Positions 1 through 12,400 of a stretch of DNA of 42,835 nucleotides are shown in pieces. Every line of letters begins with the position of its first letter. Within the stretch, counting starts at the first letter, position 1. The notes under the pieces are model-generated. The model did no database searches, was not told the DNA's origin, and was given only the letters and a program-made list of their open reading frames with translations. This DNA comes from Dinochytrium kinnereticum. Taxonomy: Eukaryota; Chytridiomycota; Chytridiomycetes; Chytridiales; Chytridiaceae. The translations under genes were made by a program, and so were the position numbers. The DNA lies in contig JADGJT010000187.1 in assembly GCA_027604005.1 (NCBI GenBank), positions 1 through 42,835 on the forward strand. The letters run 5' to 3'.

Positions 1-40
1 TGGATCAAAGAATAAATAACAAAAGGAGTCTTTCCCCGGA

Positions 41-394
41 TCAAACCCACGATTCGTCGCCACAACGTGGTCGTCTCTTGTTCCTCTTGAAGAATTCCTG
101 GCACCTCTTGATCCTGGCATCTTTTGCGGTCATTTTTTGCTTGAAGTTGATGCGAGCCGGCGCCCAGTCTTTGACTTTGGAGGGAAGAACATAAGTTAGG
201 CACCATGAAAACAGGAGAAATTATAAACTTACTCTGACGGTGGCCACCTTGCTTGATGGAGTTTCGCCTTCTTGCCCTTCGCTCCGCAATGATGGTTGCA
301 TATGGCACCTGAAATTTCTTTTCATAAACCAAACCCCACCAACACTCGCCCACGAAATTCTCATCCAATCTCGACCCTGAGCATCCAGTCGCCC
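41..394 (-). CDS. 3' end of an unidentified gene (last two exons)
   Basis: Two exons (394-233 and 174-41) can be joined across a good GT-AG intron (175-232; donor GTAAGT, branch-like CCTAAC, acceptor CCAAAG). The spliced frame is open to a TGA at 41-43 and ends in a basic tail rich in Arg and Lys (for example FFKRNKRRPRCGDESWV). An acceptor (TTTTCAG) precedes 394, so further exons lie upstream, but I could not place them or a start. I recognise no family. A competing frame of exon 394-233 stops soon after splicing, so the reading frame is a choice made on length and composition. It lies tail-to-head behind SNRNP35 on the same strand. Confidence 0.35.
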
Positions 395-823
395 CTGAAA
401 ATGTGGTGAGAGTGCCATGAGGCACAGAAAAGGATTATTACCAACTGAGCATAGAGATTGACCATATTTAGATAATGTTGGTCGTGATCTTATCCAGTGT
501 CTAAAGAGAAGCCAGACAAATGTGTGAACGATGGGGGAGTGTACAGAGGGAATTACTATTATTGAATGGGTATCAAACATCACGCCAAAAGTAAATGGGT
601 GTTATAGGGAAGGAACCGCGTGCCTGGGTTGAATACTGATTTAAGATGAATTATATCACCAAACATCAATGCCAATCGCTATGTCTTTACGATATCTTGC
701 TTACTGTGGCAAGCATACGTCTATGTCCAGCACAGTTCCTTCCGCAAATGCTGTGGTACGATATGGTTTCTTCGTGCAAAGTCAGACAGTGCTCAACGCT
801 CGAATAAATAATCCTCAAGACAT

Positions 824-1530
824 TTACCTTGGATATTTGAAAGGTCGTTCACGGCCCCCGAACCTCATCTGCCCAGACCCTTTCTTTCCACCAAAACCGC
901 CTCCTAGCCTTCTTGGCTTCCATCCTTCCATGATCCTTCCGCGTTCCATGTCAACAAACATATTTTTGGGCTTGCTTGAGATGAATCGAAAGCCCTTCAA
1001 ACATTTAAAATGGGCCTGACAGAAGGCCAGAAGTGTGGTCAAAAGGATTCTCACATGATATGCACCCATGCAATCCTTAACCTTCTTGAATTCGATAAAG
1101 GCGTAACCTCGAGATTCCCCAGTGACAAAGCTTCTCACTACGCGCACATGGACGATGGGACCAAAGCAATCAAAGAGCTTTCGTAAGTCATCTGGCATTG
1201 ATTCAGCATGATAACGAGCGCGGAGGGGATGATATATATAAGGTCAATACCTTCCACCATAGAATGCTCAATCTTTCCAACGAAAAGAGTTGAGTTTGGT
1301 TCCTCAGTCACGGAAGCATTTCTTTGCTGAGTTGGAGGATTGACTAAAGTAAAAAGTTAGAATTTGGAGCCTTGATGACCCCTACACTTTGCATCAGACG
1401 CTCTCAGTAGAGCCTTATCATGAGGAACGGTTCCAGAGCCATCCAGAGACCTATGCGCATGATGTGAGTGGTGGCTGCAATTGCTCACTCACCCAGCTTG
1501 AATGGGGTCGAACTTGTCCAAAAACCACAT
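824..1530 (-). CDS. SNRNP35: U11/U12 snRNP 35 kDa protein (minor spliceosome)
   Basis: Five exons: 1530-1493, 1450-1386, 1343-1251, 1191-1055, 1015-824; 174 residues. The protein starts MWFLDKFDPIQAGSLDGSG, matching the family's short N-terminal FDP-x-KAGSIDGT block. It then has one RRM (about residues 50-125; RNP2 TLFVGKI, RNP1 SRGYAFIEF), followed by the diagnostic box RRLGGGFGGKKGSGQ and RFGGRERPF. In the family this protein sits on the U11 particle, which recognises 5' splice sites of U12-type introns. The model is shorter than the animal protein (about 246 residues) because the Arg/Asp-rich tail is missing. The last codons CCAAG/GTAAAT could be a donor, so a further 3' exon is possible. 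All its own introns are ordinary GT-AG. Confidence 0.9.
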
Positions 1531-1565
1531 TGAGTTTTTTGTGTTCGAGCGTACTGGTGATCCTG
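1531..1565. promoter_or_regulatory. 35-bp bidirectional promoter SNRNP35/Alba
   Basis: Only 35 bp separate the two start codons, so both 5' leaders and core promoters must overlap each other or reach into the opposite gene. No TATA-like box is visible. Confidence 0.55.
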
Positions 1566-1970
1566 ATGGATAACTATCAACGGGCTCCTGCACCCGCTTC
1601 TGAGGGAGCATCCAACATCCAGGACGGTCCAGGAACGTTTCGCATCCAGGGAGCCAAGAAGGCTCAGCAGTATGTCCCGCTGGTGCTGGAAGCGATTAAG
1701 GTTTGACTTTTTATCTTACTTTTGCCAAAGAAAAAAAAAAGTAATGACCAGTAATACTTATGGTCTTTAAAAATGGTGCAGGTGGATAAGACTGTCGTAG
1801 TCACGGCTAGCGGAAAGTCAATCAACGTGGCCATAACCGTGGTGGAACTGTGCAAGAGGCAGTTGGGCGCTGGTTGGCAGCAAGTGACGGAAATCAGTAG
1901 TGAAAGCCAGACAGATACTTGGGAGCCCAAGGAAGAGGGACTGGACCAGTTGAGCATCTTATTCTGTTAA
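1566..1970 (+). CDS. Alba-domain nucleic-acid-binding protein (Rpp25/Pop6-like)
   Basis: Two exons (1566-1700, 1782-1970) with an 81-nt intron give 107 residues. An Ala/Pro-rich leader of about 24 residues precedes an Alba fold: FRIQGAKKAQQYVPLVLEAI, then the KTVVVTASGKSINVAITVVE segment typical of the family, ending in ELCKRQLGAGWQQVTEI. Alba-family proteins bind RNA or DNA; eukaryotic members include the RNase P/MRP subunits Rpp20 and Rpp25 and the plant/protist Alba proteins. This sequence alone does not say which subgroup it belongs to. It is transc­ribed divergently from SNRNP35. The donor is GTTTGA rather than GTRAGT, a form seen often in this window. Confidence 0.8.
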
Positions 1971-2326
1971 TTCATCAATCTTTTTATTACTGCGAGACGT
2001 ATGTTAAGGCTGACCACACTCTCTGTTGTTGTTTTTTCACTTTAGAATACAAGTTCAACGCTTCATCCCATCTATCCACATCACTCTGAGACTTCCTGAA
2101 GAATAACAGCAGGCAGGGCATGCAACTACCATGTCGTTGTAGCTATCTGATAACTTCACATTTCCTCACGTATCAATTCGCCTGATACATATACCCCTTA
2201 AAGCATACGCACTTGACCCACCATAATACTTATGCATGCTAAAAGTTCCAGTGAAAGGCCTTGGAACTCCATTATGCACGCGTGGGAGCATGGCGTAGCG
2301 CACCAAACTATCTTATCTGAGATGGC
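1971..2326. other. Gene-free tail-to-tail spacer, 356 bp
   Basis: Convergent 3' ends of the Alba gene and RPAP3. I see AT-rich 3'-UTR-like sequence with a T-rich run near 2028-2041, no open frame with family similarity and no tRNA-like cloverleaf. Confidence 0.5.
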
Positions 2327-4519
2327 TTACTTTGGAGCTAGACGGAACTGTTGACAGACGCTTTTGGTCTCATCTGTAGTTAGGTCCGCCTTGATACTCT
2401 CAACGACCCTTCGCATGGCTGCAATAATAGAGTTAAAATACATACATAGATTCACGCCAGCATTTGATTTTTAGGTTACCTTCTTTATCCTTTTTCGACA
2501 TGAAAAGGGCGATAGTATCAAATCGATCAATAGTCGAAAGTCCTTTCAGGATATTGAAAATCGATCTTGCAGGTTCGATGCTAAGCACATTCGAGAAAAA
2601 GAGAACATGTTGGTAAAGATAATAATAGAAGGTGAACTAAGGCTTAGAAGCCTACATACCCTACGAATCGCTTATCAAGAACAGAGATAAATACTTGAAG
2701 ATGCCGCGATTCAAATGAGCTTTTAAAGAGAGATTTGAAAGCTCCAGGTTGCAAGCTCTGTGTATATAATGAACATGATGAGAAGGTAGAGAAAACAATA
2801 TCAGCACCTTTATAAGACGGCACAAGGCGTCATCATCGTTCTTGCATTCTTTCAGAACACGCTCAAATTCAAACATGGTCGTGGGCGAGATCACCGTCGG
2901 TTTCGTGTCCACCAAATTTCTTTCACTAATCCTTGGACTGATTTTCTCGATATCCTTATCCACATCGCCCGTTTTCGAATTTTGGAGTATTTCTATACTT
3001 CTAGCCTTTTCAGACGGGTAGCTGACTGCAACTTTCTTTCCAAATGGAAAATCGGTTTCAGTCATCTCAGTTATCTTCGGTTTTTCGTGAACTTTCGGTT
3101 CGACTGATTCTATCAGCTTTCCTCTTTGGGGGCTGAGGAAAGCAGTGAATAAAAATTAAAGCAGAGAGAAAACCTCTTTACGTCTATCGCTGTCTCTACA
3201 TACTCGCCGTATTCGCGAATCTCTATGGTTCTCCTTCTCGGTGGGATTTTGGCTGGAACCTCTGCTACTGTTTCGGAAATTTGTGTGGACGACTCAGGCT
3301 TTTTAAAATCTGATGAAACGACATTGGACGTCTTTTCAGGTCTCTTCGCAGCTTTGAGTTCTGGAGTGGTGCTCTTTGGCTGCAGATGGTTATTTACATG
3401 ATTTGTGAGCTGAAGGCAAAAAAAGAAATACAGGCGTTCAAACCTTATTCTTTAAAACATCTCGGACCTTCGAAAGTTCTTCTTTTATCAATTGATTCGA
3501 GGGCTCAAGAGTCAAAGCTTTCTGAAGGTCTGCCAAGGTACGAATTGGAATTTTAAGCAAAAAGAATGAAAACCTACCTGCTTCTGCATCTAGTAGAAGT
3601 CCTAGGGCCGATCGAGCGACGCCACGTCTCCATAGCGCCTTGATATTTTTTGGCTCAAGATTTAATCCCGAAGTGCAATCTTCTTCCGCCTTCCGCCAGC
3701 TATTTCTCTCGTTAATACTACGGTAGATCATATGAAAGTGCCACACTTTTTCATCTTCAAATGTACAAGAGCCCTATTGATGAGTGGGGCTGTTTGAGAA
3801 TGGTCGAACAAGATACTGAGGCTGTAGTGTTTCAGCGCTTTTTTCAGTTCACCCCGTTTGAAGTACTCGTTACCCTAGAAAGCAATGGCAAAAATATTAG
3901 CAAGCAAGGTCAAGCCGTCAAGAATAATTTAATAATACTCTAATGAGGTGTATAATATCTCACCTTTTCCTTATGAATAAGGCTTTTCTCAATCCTTTCC
4001 TCCTCCTCCGCTTCATCCTCCTTCTCAATTTCTTTGGGTAGCTGAATCTTGCTGGAACTCTCAGGAGGTCGGTCAACATCATTTGCGGCTGCATCCTTTC
4101 CTTTGGTCAGAAATCTCATGGTAGGGCGTCATCAGTCGCCTACCGCATCAAACTTGTCCCATGCCTTAAAGTCATAACCTGATATCCGTTTGGGTTTTGC
4201 CAATGGCTTCTCGGCCACAGCGTCCTTCTTCTTCTCCTCCTTCGCATAAGTAAGGCTTCCAGAATCTCGTATAGGAGGTGCATCACTCCTTGAAATAGAG
4301 GAAGCCGACTTTTTGGATGTCTTCGCATGGCTTTTGTCCTTTTCTTTAATGTCCCTCTCCCAGCTGAGCAGCTCCTTCAAGCACTCCTGAAATTCCACGG
4401 CAATGGTCAGTACGGTATCCAGCCAATTCACGATCCTCGCTTAAGCTCACCCGCTGCTCCTCGGCATTCCTTCGAACCTGGAGCGCAAGGTCGGCAGCGC
4501 TCGAGCCTTGCGACAGCAT
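2327..4519 (-). CDS. RPAP3: RNA polymerase II-associated protein 3 (R2TP co-chaperone)
   Basis: Eleven exons (4519-4451, 4386-4144, 4095-3964, 3874-3747, 3717-3578, 3529-3444, 3379-3174, 3132-2808, 2757-2660, 2580-2480, 2418-2327) give 539 residues. The N-terminus has the family blocks ALQVRRNAEEQ, LLSWERDIKEKD and SGYDFKAWDKFDA. A TPR array follows (about 148-265; GNEYFKRGELKKALKHYS, then NIKALWRRGVARSAL). Next come a charged linker and the RPAP3_C domain (about 430-539; FEFERVLKECKNDDDALCRL, DRFDTIALFMSKKDKE). RPAP3 tethers HSP90 to the RUVBL1/2-PIH1D1 R2TP complex, which assembles RNA polymerases, snoRNPs and PIKKs in the cytoplasm. The intron at 3718-3746 is only 29 nt and is needed to keep the TPR in frame. 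Its start codon is 53 bp from that of MCU. Confidence 0.9.
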
Positions 4520-4572
4520 CGTTTGCTTTCGTTGAGGTTTGTCCTGAACCGAATTGTGCAACTCCAAGACAA
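4520..4572. promoter_or_regulatory. 53-bp bidirectional promoter RPAP3/MCU
   Basis: The start codons of RPAP3 (minus) and MCU (plus) are separated by 53 bp. No TATA-like box is evident. Confidence 0.5.
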
Positions 4573-5913
4573 ATGCCCATTGCCAGGAGGATCCTCAGGC
4601 ACTTCATTCAGGGCCCATCTGCTATCACCGGCTTCACCTGCGATCGCAACCTCACCACTCGGATAGCGAGAGGCGCTGTCGCTTGTTCGCCCCTTGGCCA
4701 TCATCTCCCGTCCTCATCACCGTTCGGAGCGTTCACTGGCCCGCATCACCTCCGCCGCTTCACCTCAGCAACAGAATCACAGCAGAACGACGATGCACCG
4801 CGCATTCACTTTGTTAAAGATGAGGCCTATCTCACTATGGACGTCGGGAGCGCAAAGACCACTTTCAGGGTTAGTGTGCTATTTGCTCGCTATTTGCTTA
4901 AAGTGTATCCCCACCAAGTTTGTTTCCCCAAATCAAACGCATCTCCCATATACAGCGATGGACCTGCATTGCTATCCGTGGCTGCTAAATGCACTCAAAT
5001 GGCCTAATTGAAAATTCTAGGTATACGAAGAGAGGCCCATTTCAAACCTCCTTGCCGCACTTCACGAGGAAGATCCCGCTTTAAACGTAGTGTCCATCCG
5101 AGACGGTACTGGACCTGACTCTGCCCGCTGGGCCCGATCAACAATTGGTTCGGACATTCTCGAGGTGGCCATGAAGAGAGGAGAGCTTGCTCTTGATTTG
5201 AATGGGAAAACATTGGCTGTCCAGGTGCAACCTCTTCATGAAAGATTGGAACCACTGGACAGAGAGATGCTGTCAATAAAAGAGGAGCTGCAGCCTTTAG
5301 AAGAGAGAAAGCTGGCTCTGGACGCGGCAGCCGAGCGTAGGGCCAGCATGGTTAGCTGGGCAGGTTTGCTATGGCTCTGCGCACAGTGTAAGGCCTTTTC
5401 CTATTGCTGAACATTTCATATTTGACACTCTTAAAATACTGACTGACCTTGGTCATCTTTCAGTGGGAATTATGGTCAGGCTTACATGGTGGGAATATTC
5501 ATGGGTGAGTTCCTTATTTGTTTGTTGCTGGGGTCCTTTCGGCTCACATATCCATTTTCTTAGGATGTGATGGAGCCGATATCGTACGTTCTCTCAGCAG
5601 CGACTGGAATCATGGCGTACTGGTTTTTTGGTATCTAAATCTCTTTCTTCTTTGTGTTGTACTGTTCCCATAAGTCGCCACCATGTTGATACTTTTCATT
5701 TTGCGCGAAACAGTGCTAACGCGCAAGGAATATACCTACGAGGTTCTTCATGAGCTTACTGTCAGCAACTCACAACGCGCACTTTACGCGAGAAAGAAGT
5801 TTGACTTTGTCCGATACTCTGAGCTGAAGGAGAAGCTACGCGAACTGGACCACAAGAAGGAGGACCTTTACGAGCTGTACGGAGTGGATGAGCCAGCCCC
5901 TCCCACCCTCTAG
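4573..5913 (+). CDS. MCU: Mitochondrial calcium uniporter pore subunit
   Basis: Five exons (4573-4869, 5021-5387, 5464-5504, 5564-5630, 5714-5913) give 323 residues. The Arg-rich, acid-poor N-terminus (MPIARRILRHFIQG) looks like a mitochondrial presequence. A matrix domain follows, then coiled coil 1 (LEPLDREMLSIKEELQPLEE). TM1 reads WAGLLWLCAQLGIMVRLTWW, then comes the selectivity-filter motif WDVMEPISY (about residues 235-243; the family's WDIMEP with Ile to Val), TM2 and coiled coil 2 (FDFVRYSELKEKLRELDHKK). The filter Asp and Glu are present. The Trp of the filter ends exon 3 and the Asp starts exon 4. MCU carries Ca2+ across the inner mitochondrial membrane. Many fungi lack MCU or keep it without EMRE; no regulator gene is visible here. 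Confidence 0.95.
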
Positions 5914-6473
5914 ACGCTGCCTGATTCTCTGCCCACCACACAGAGTAACAGCAACACCCACCCATATATCTGCTGCGTATTTGCTGCAGGCAGGCAGAAG
6001 GCAGTCACCACCAAATTGTTCGTTGGTGAAAGTGAAAAAATCGAATAAAGGCCAGCGTAAATCAAGCGTCGATCCCATCCTCGCAGCCATTGGAGCAGAT
6101 GCAGCGAATGCCCGTGACTGAGAGGAAATCCCTTTCTCTGCACATAGGGATTGCCATTCGCCAATGGGCAGGCAGGGGATGCAAGAGCGCTTGTCAGAGG
6201 CGAACCTGCTCAGAGTAGCTTGACAACTCACTCCCTTTTCCCCGTTTGACCTCCTCACCAACGACCTCCTGCGATCCGCTCTCCCTTCACACACCGCTCC
6301 ACTCCTCTTGACTCACTTCACGTAAGCTACCGTCGTCACTCGTTGCGAAGGGTGCGCTGCTTCTGTTCCCCAGCTCACGAGGGTCTTAATAGCTGCTATC
6401 TGGAGAAGCACAGAGTCTTTTGCTTGAAGAGAAACAGGATCAGATCAGGACTGAACACTGACGACCTCACGGT
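5914..6473. promoter_or_regulatory. 560-bp spacer upstream of the glycosyltransferase fusion gene
   Basis: This is the longest clean 5' region in the window apart from that of eL13, in a locus where promoters are usually under 140 bp. It should hold the 3' UTR of MCU and the promoter of the large membrane glycosyltransferase gene. Pyrimidine-rich stretches lie at about 6233-6300. Open frames inside it are short and show no family resemblance. Confidence 0.4.
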
Positions 6474-9400
6474 ATGGGTCAGTTTAACTACTCGGAGGGG
6501 GAGGCCCTTCTGGGCAATACCTCCATCAACACACCAAAGAAGCATGAGCAACGGAGGGGGTTTGTCAAGTGCGCAGGAAGGGTTGGCCTGGCGTTGTTGG
6601 CTTTGATGACCGCCGGTGGCATCGTTATGTACTCGTTGAGGAACAGGAGTGTTCAATCGCAGGTTTGTTAAACCCCGCACCTGTTGAAGGCGGCACTGTT
6701 GACCTAACTGTCACCCCTTCGCTATATGTTGTTCAGATTGAATACTTCAAGGAAAGCTTGACCGACTACGCCATTGGTAAGCGAGTCAAACTTGAATAAG
6801 ATTCTTTGCTAACGTGCGTTTAAGGCCTTGTAGGAGAGCCCACGACGTTCCAGTGCTCGGGTCACGGTGTTATCACAACACGCGGCGAGTGTCTGTGCGA
6901 TCTTGGCTACACTGGCCCCTCATGTTCCGACATATCATCAACTGGTACTTTTTTTTAACGTTTTGATACCAGCTTACCATGAAAATATTTAGACTCACCT
7001 CTTTCCGTATCAAATCCCAAATCCGTCTGCATGGTCGTTGAGAACTTTGGCTTCATGGGTGATGCCCGTGACGGTCGTGGTCACTCCCAGGCTGAGCTTG
7101 CCATGTCAATGTCTAGGCGAGGCTATGAAGTCACTGTACTTTATGTTGGTGCCGAAAATGGTCAACTTGCACGTATGGCAGAAAAGTTTGCAGAGAGAAG
7201 GGTGACCATCATTCAGTAAGTAACTTGAGAGGTTCAGTTCTTTGTCATAGAATCTGGACTGTGCATACTGACAAAATATGTTCTCAATAGACTCCCGTCA
7301 ACCGGCGTCAACCTAGGGAAGCAGTCCGTCGAAACAGTGTCCTACGAAGTTTACCAATACCTTTTGCGAACACCCGCCTTTTCGCATGTCATCTTTACCG
7401 CTTCTAGTGGCACGGCCTACTATACGCTACAGGCACAGAAGCAAGGTCTCCTCTGTTCGAACACTCGCTTCATTGTTGGTGTTGACAGTCTGTCAAAGGG
7501 TGCCCAGGAGCGTATTGAGTCTGGAGATCCCGAGTACCATCCTGTTGCTGTCGACACTCTCAAAAATGACTTTTTGACCCAACAATCTATTGAGATGGCT
7601 GTAAGACAACATCGTTTTCATTTGACTGAGTTTTATTGATGCTAATTAAATTTTGTTTCCATCTTTAGGACACTGTCGTATTCTCTTCCAGCCTGTTGGT
7701 TGATGAAGTTCGCGCTGAAGGTATCAATGTCAAGGCTAGCCGCATTATCAGCAGTCTTCCACCTCAGTGGAGGATTCCTGAGAAGTACAAGGCTACCCAA
7801 AAGGCGATTAAGGAGCTTGTTTTCGTTGGTCCTATGACGATTTCAGGCGGTATCAAGATTTTCTGCGATGCCCTTGACCAGATTGCTGGTCATATTTCCA
7901 CCCAGGGAATCAAGGTTACCTTTCTTGGATTCTCATCCTCCGTCCTAGACATGACCTCCGAGGAGTATATTGAGCTTCGTGCGCTGGCATGGGAGTCTTA
8001 TGATCTTCAGTGGACAATTCAGACCGCTGATAGCTTGAAGAGCATTCTGAACTACATGTCGACTCCTGACCTGGACAAGGTTGCGGTTATGCCTTCGGAG
8101 TTTGACTCTTTTGCTGGTATTTCTCAGATGCTCTACTACTCAGGAGTCCCCTTTATTGGTTCATCGATGAGCGCAATCAAGGAGATTATCGATATCGCCG
8201 ACCACAGCCGCATGATCTCTAACCCGGATGGTGTGGAACTCTCGACTAAGATTAGCAAGGTTATAAACGGAGCCTGTAAGTTAATCCTCTGTTCATCTTC
8301 GTTAAAATCTACTTACAATATTGTTACCTTCAATATGAATAGCTGCCATCTCCAAGCCCCGAACAGAGCCTAAAGCCGTCTTCAGCAAGTGGCTTGAGAT
8401 CCTTCAGGAAAAGACAACTAAGACCTGCATCCGCAGTTATGAGGAGCTTGAGGAGAAGCCACTTGTGTCTGTCGTTATTGTCCACCACAACCGTCCGAAG
8501 TTCCTTCAGCAGACTATCGAGTCCATCAACGCCCAAACCTACAAGAACATTGAAGTAGTCCTTGTTGACGATGGTTCGACTGACCCTGAGGCAATCAAGT
8601 ACCTTGATGAGATTTCATGGAAGTGGTGGGAGGAGAAGGGTTGGAAAATTCTTCGCGAGCCGAACCGCTACCTTGGATCTGCGCGTAACACTGGTGCCAG
8701 GAATGCGGCCGGAAAGTTCATTCTCTTTGTTGACGATGACGATTACTCCAAGCCCCACCACGTCGAAACTCTTGTCCGTGTAGCGGTCAATACTAAGGCT
8801 GAAATCGTTAGCTCTGGCCACGATACCTTCTCGGGTCTCCGCCGTCCTACATCTGGCAAGGCTGGAGAGCGATACGTCCCCATCGGAAAGGCTAAACTGG
8901 CTGGTATGCTTGAAAACGTCTTCGGAGATTCGTCTATGATGATCAGGAAGGAGTACTTCGCAATCTCAGGCGGTTTTACTGAGGACAGAGGCGTCGGATT
9001 TGAGGATTACGAATTCTTTGCTAGGCTTTCCCTTACTAACGCTACGATGGAGGCGGTCTCAGAGCCTCTTCACTGGTACCGTCGTCACAGTCAGACTATG
9101 TCGACTAAGACGAACCTCAAGGCGAACCAGCTTCGTATGCTTCGTCCCTACCTTGCCGCTCGAGGTGTTGTGCCTCCTGAAGAGAAAGCCGTCCTTGAGC
9201 ACACCCAAACCCTCTTCTTTGAGCGCCATGGTATTTCATCCGCTGAAGAAAGGGCCTTGTTTAGGGAGGCTCAGGCCAACAACACTCAGCCATCTCCCAG
9301 GCCCAAACCTTCACCTGTCAAGATTAGCTGTGAGGCCTACCTCGACCAAAGCGGTGCTTCCGGCTTTCAGTTTGGTACCGTAAAGGTTTGGACCGACAAG

Positions 9401-12400
9401 GTTGCTTCTTGGTAAGTATTTATTTCCGTTAGGCATCACTCTCTTTTGTGTTCTAAAAACATCCTTTCATCAAATTAAAGGTGCTGGGACTTCGGAACAC
9501 GTTCCACGCTCAGTGATAAGAAGGATACCGCTGCCTTGATTATTCCCTTCCTTCAACCGATTTACCCTAACGGCACTTCAGCCGGAAAGGGCGTTATCGC
9601 CTCTCTTCCTTGCCAGGCCGGTTATTCGGACGCTTTCGCTATTATCCAAGTGGTTGTTGACAAGAATGCTGAGTTTGACGGGGTATTTATACTTCTAAAT
9701 TTTTGGACTTAACTTTGTTACTTTACTTTTGATGTGAACTAACATTGGCATGAACACATCCTCAGTTCAAGGACTACACTTCTCTTTTCCTTGGATCTCC
9801 TTTGAACCAATTCTACCAACAAGAGAGCTTCTACAACTACCCCTTGGTCCCACCCGGAAGTAGGACCATCAACTTCTCCCCGAAATCGGATCTTCCCATG
9901 CCTCAAATGAAGCAGGCGTGGTATGAGTAAGTGCCTTAACCTTTTCATAAATATCGAACGAATGTTTGTCGTGCACTAAAGACTATGTCATTAGAAAAAA
10001 GCCGGTTTTCTACTATGACATGGGCAAGATTCCCAACCTACCCATCCAGGCAGGTTCGGCGTTGACATCGTTTGCTGTGGATGTCTTGAAACAGGGTGCC
10101 ACCTTTGGCTCCCCGGTTCTTCAGTACGGCCTTAGCAAGTCCACCGGTTTCTACGCGTATGTTCTAAATCGCGGTTTTATGTTTATCTGTAAATTATGCG
10201 ACTAACTTTACTCAAAAAATGTAGTTCGAAGTTCATCGACGTCTCAGCTCTTCCGTCATACAAGGAGGATGACTTCAAGTCTATCGACCAACTCGGAACC
10301 CCCTACCAACCCTACGACCAATCCCGTATCTGGAACTGTCCCATTGCCTTTACGGAGGTTCTTTCGAGCTCACGAGGAGATGAGTTCAAATTTGATGGTC
10401 TCGAGCCCTCGGTTATTCCCAACCTTCCATCAGTCAAGATTATCCTTTCGGGTTCAGGTTTCTCGAGTTCAAACGTTATCTACATCAACCAGGCTCCTGT
10501 CCCGGCTGCTAACGTCACCTTACTCAGCAGCTCTTCAATCGCGGTCGACATTGATGCTTCTGTATTCCCCGGTACTAGCGGGCTTGTAACCGTCTACATC
10601 GACGACTCTCTCTCGTACGATCTTTACTACTACAACTCAAAGGCTCAGATTCTTTCGATCGAGGCACCAAGCCTGTACACTGGCCTTGCCGATCAGGCGG
10701 TTTCTATTAAGGGTCAGTTCCTTGCTGACTTCCCCGACTCGATTTGTGTCTTCAACACTACCGTTGAGGGTGTGTCGACTCCTCTTACTGTGGAGAACTC
10801 TACATACGCATCTTGCCCTCTCCCAGAAGTTGAGGAATCGTCATTCTACAGCGTAAATGTTCTTTTCTCGAAGCCGAAGTTCAACGTACCTACAAATAAG
10901 CTAGCCATCCCTGAGGAGAGTTCGGATCTTAACCGCCAGGATCTTTTCGTTCCGCTTGCTGCTAACGCTTCCAACTCTTTGAAAGTGTTGGCTCCAGCGC
11001 CTAGGGCTGTCTATGCTGAGTTCCTTCAGTCTGGTGGTAGTATCTATGTTCAGCTTGACAACCCGGCAACCGTGATTGACTTTAATGCCTACCAGAACTC
11101 TAAGGTGGTCAACCCGAGGGATATCGAGGAGCCGTTCCCTTGCTCGTGGATTTTCGTTCCAGACCCCAAGGGCGGAAATGTTGTTCCTGGTAAGCTAAGT
11201 CGCGAGAACAAGGATGACGATTGCTTGGTCACCATGCTGTCTGCATCTGAGTTACTCTTGGAACTTAGTGCCGAATTCACCTCTGCTGACAAGGATGCTG
11301 TAGCTCCTTTGAGGAGAATCTATATTCGCTCCGGAGCTCTTTGGTATGAGGGTGCAGACTTCTCCGAAACCACTTCGAGCTTCGTGACAGTGCAGGCTCC
11401 GGAGGAGATTGAAACTCCCGTTATCGAGATTAACGCGCCTCTCTACGTTGCTGCTTGCTCTGACATTGTCCTGGACCTTTCGGAGACGACCGGTCATCTT
11501 GGGCGTCTATTCACGTCGGGTCAGATCTCTTACTCGAGCCCTAGTCCTCTTCCAACTGCCCAGGATCAGTCATTGACCAGCGCGTTGGTTGCTGGTTTCA
11601 GCGACTACATGGCTGGAAAAACTGATTCAATTGTTGTCCCTGCCTCGGCTCTGTGGACCCCTGCTGGAGCTGACTTTATGACCTACGCTTTCACCATTAA
11701 GGTGGTTAACTTTATGAATAAGGCGGCTTCGGCCACGGTTTTGGTCAACCGCATGAACGACAACTCTGCACCTTACGTCGTAGTCAACGACCCCAGCGGT
11801 AACCCATCTGCCGGAGAGGCAATTACTGTGGTTGCATCAACCGACCCTATCTGCAACATCCGTGATGGTATTTCTTACCGATGGTCCGTTCAGAGTTGTC
11901 CTGGCCTATCAATCCCGTCTTCGTTCTCTAACGCGGAGCTTTACATCGCACCGTTCACTCTTGCCCCAAACACCAAGTGCGAGCTGAGGATTGAGTCGAA
12001 GTACACGAAGGACTCACTCTGGAGGTCCTACCCTATCTCTTTCACCACACGCAGAGACGTTTTGATGATCTCCCCTGGCCCTTCGAGGACAGTGAGAGCT
12101 GACCTGGACTTGATCATCAGCGCTGAGATTTCGGTTGACGCCTACTCCACTGAGCCCTCGAACCTCCAATGCCGATGGGTCTGTGTCGCCGGCGGTGGTC
12201 TTTGCAGCTCGGCCTTAAGCTCAAGGCTGACCTCATGCCGCAACAACGTTATTCCCCGTGGCACTCTTACTCCTCAGGTCTACAACTTCACCGTCTCTGT
12301 GACTAACCCCACTACGGGATCCACGGCTACTAGCAGATTCAGTAGCCTCATTACTGTCGTCTCGAACAAAGTTCCTGCGGTTACCATTACGCCATCGCAA

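Noticed and set aside
1071..1085. TCCTTAAC match to the U12 branch-site consensus on the plus strand
   Set aside because: It lies antisense inside a coding exon of SNRNP35, with no U12-type donor in any intron nearby.
2948..2962. ATATCCTT string resembling a U12-type donor
   Set aside because: It is on the plus strand within a minus-strand RPAP3 coding exon, so it is not at an exon end of any gene.
5888..6294. Short open frames in the spacer between MCU and the glycosyltransferase fusion
   Set aside because: They start inside the MCU 3' end or end without any domain; amino-acid composition is untypical and nothing continues by splicing.
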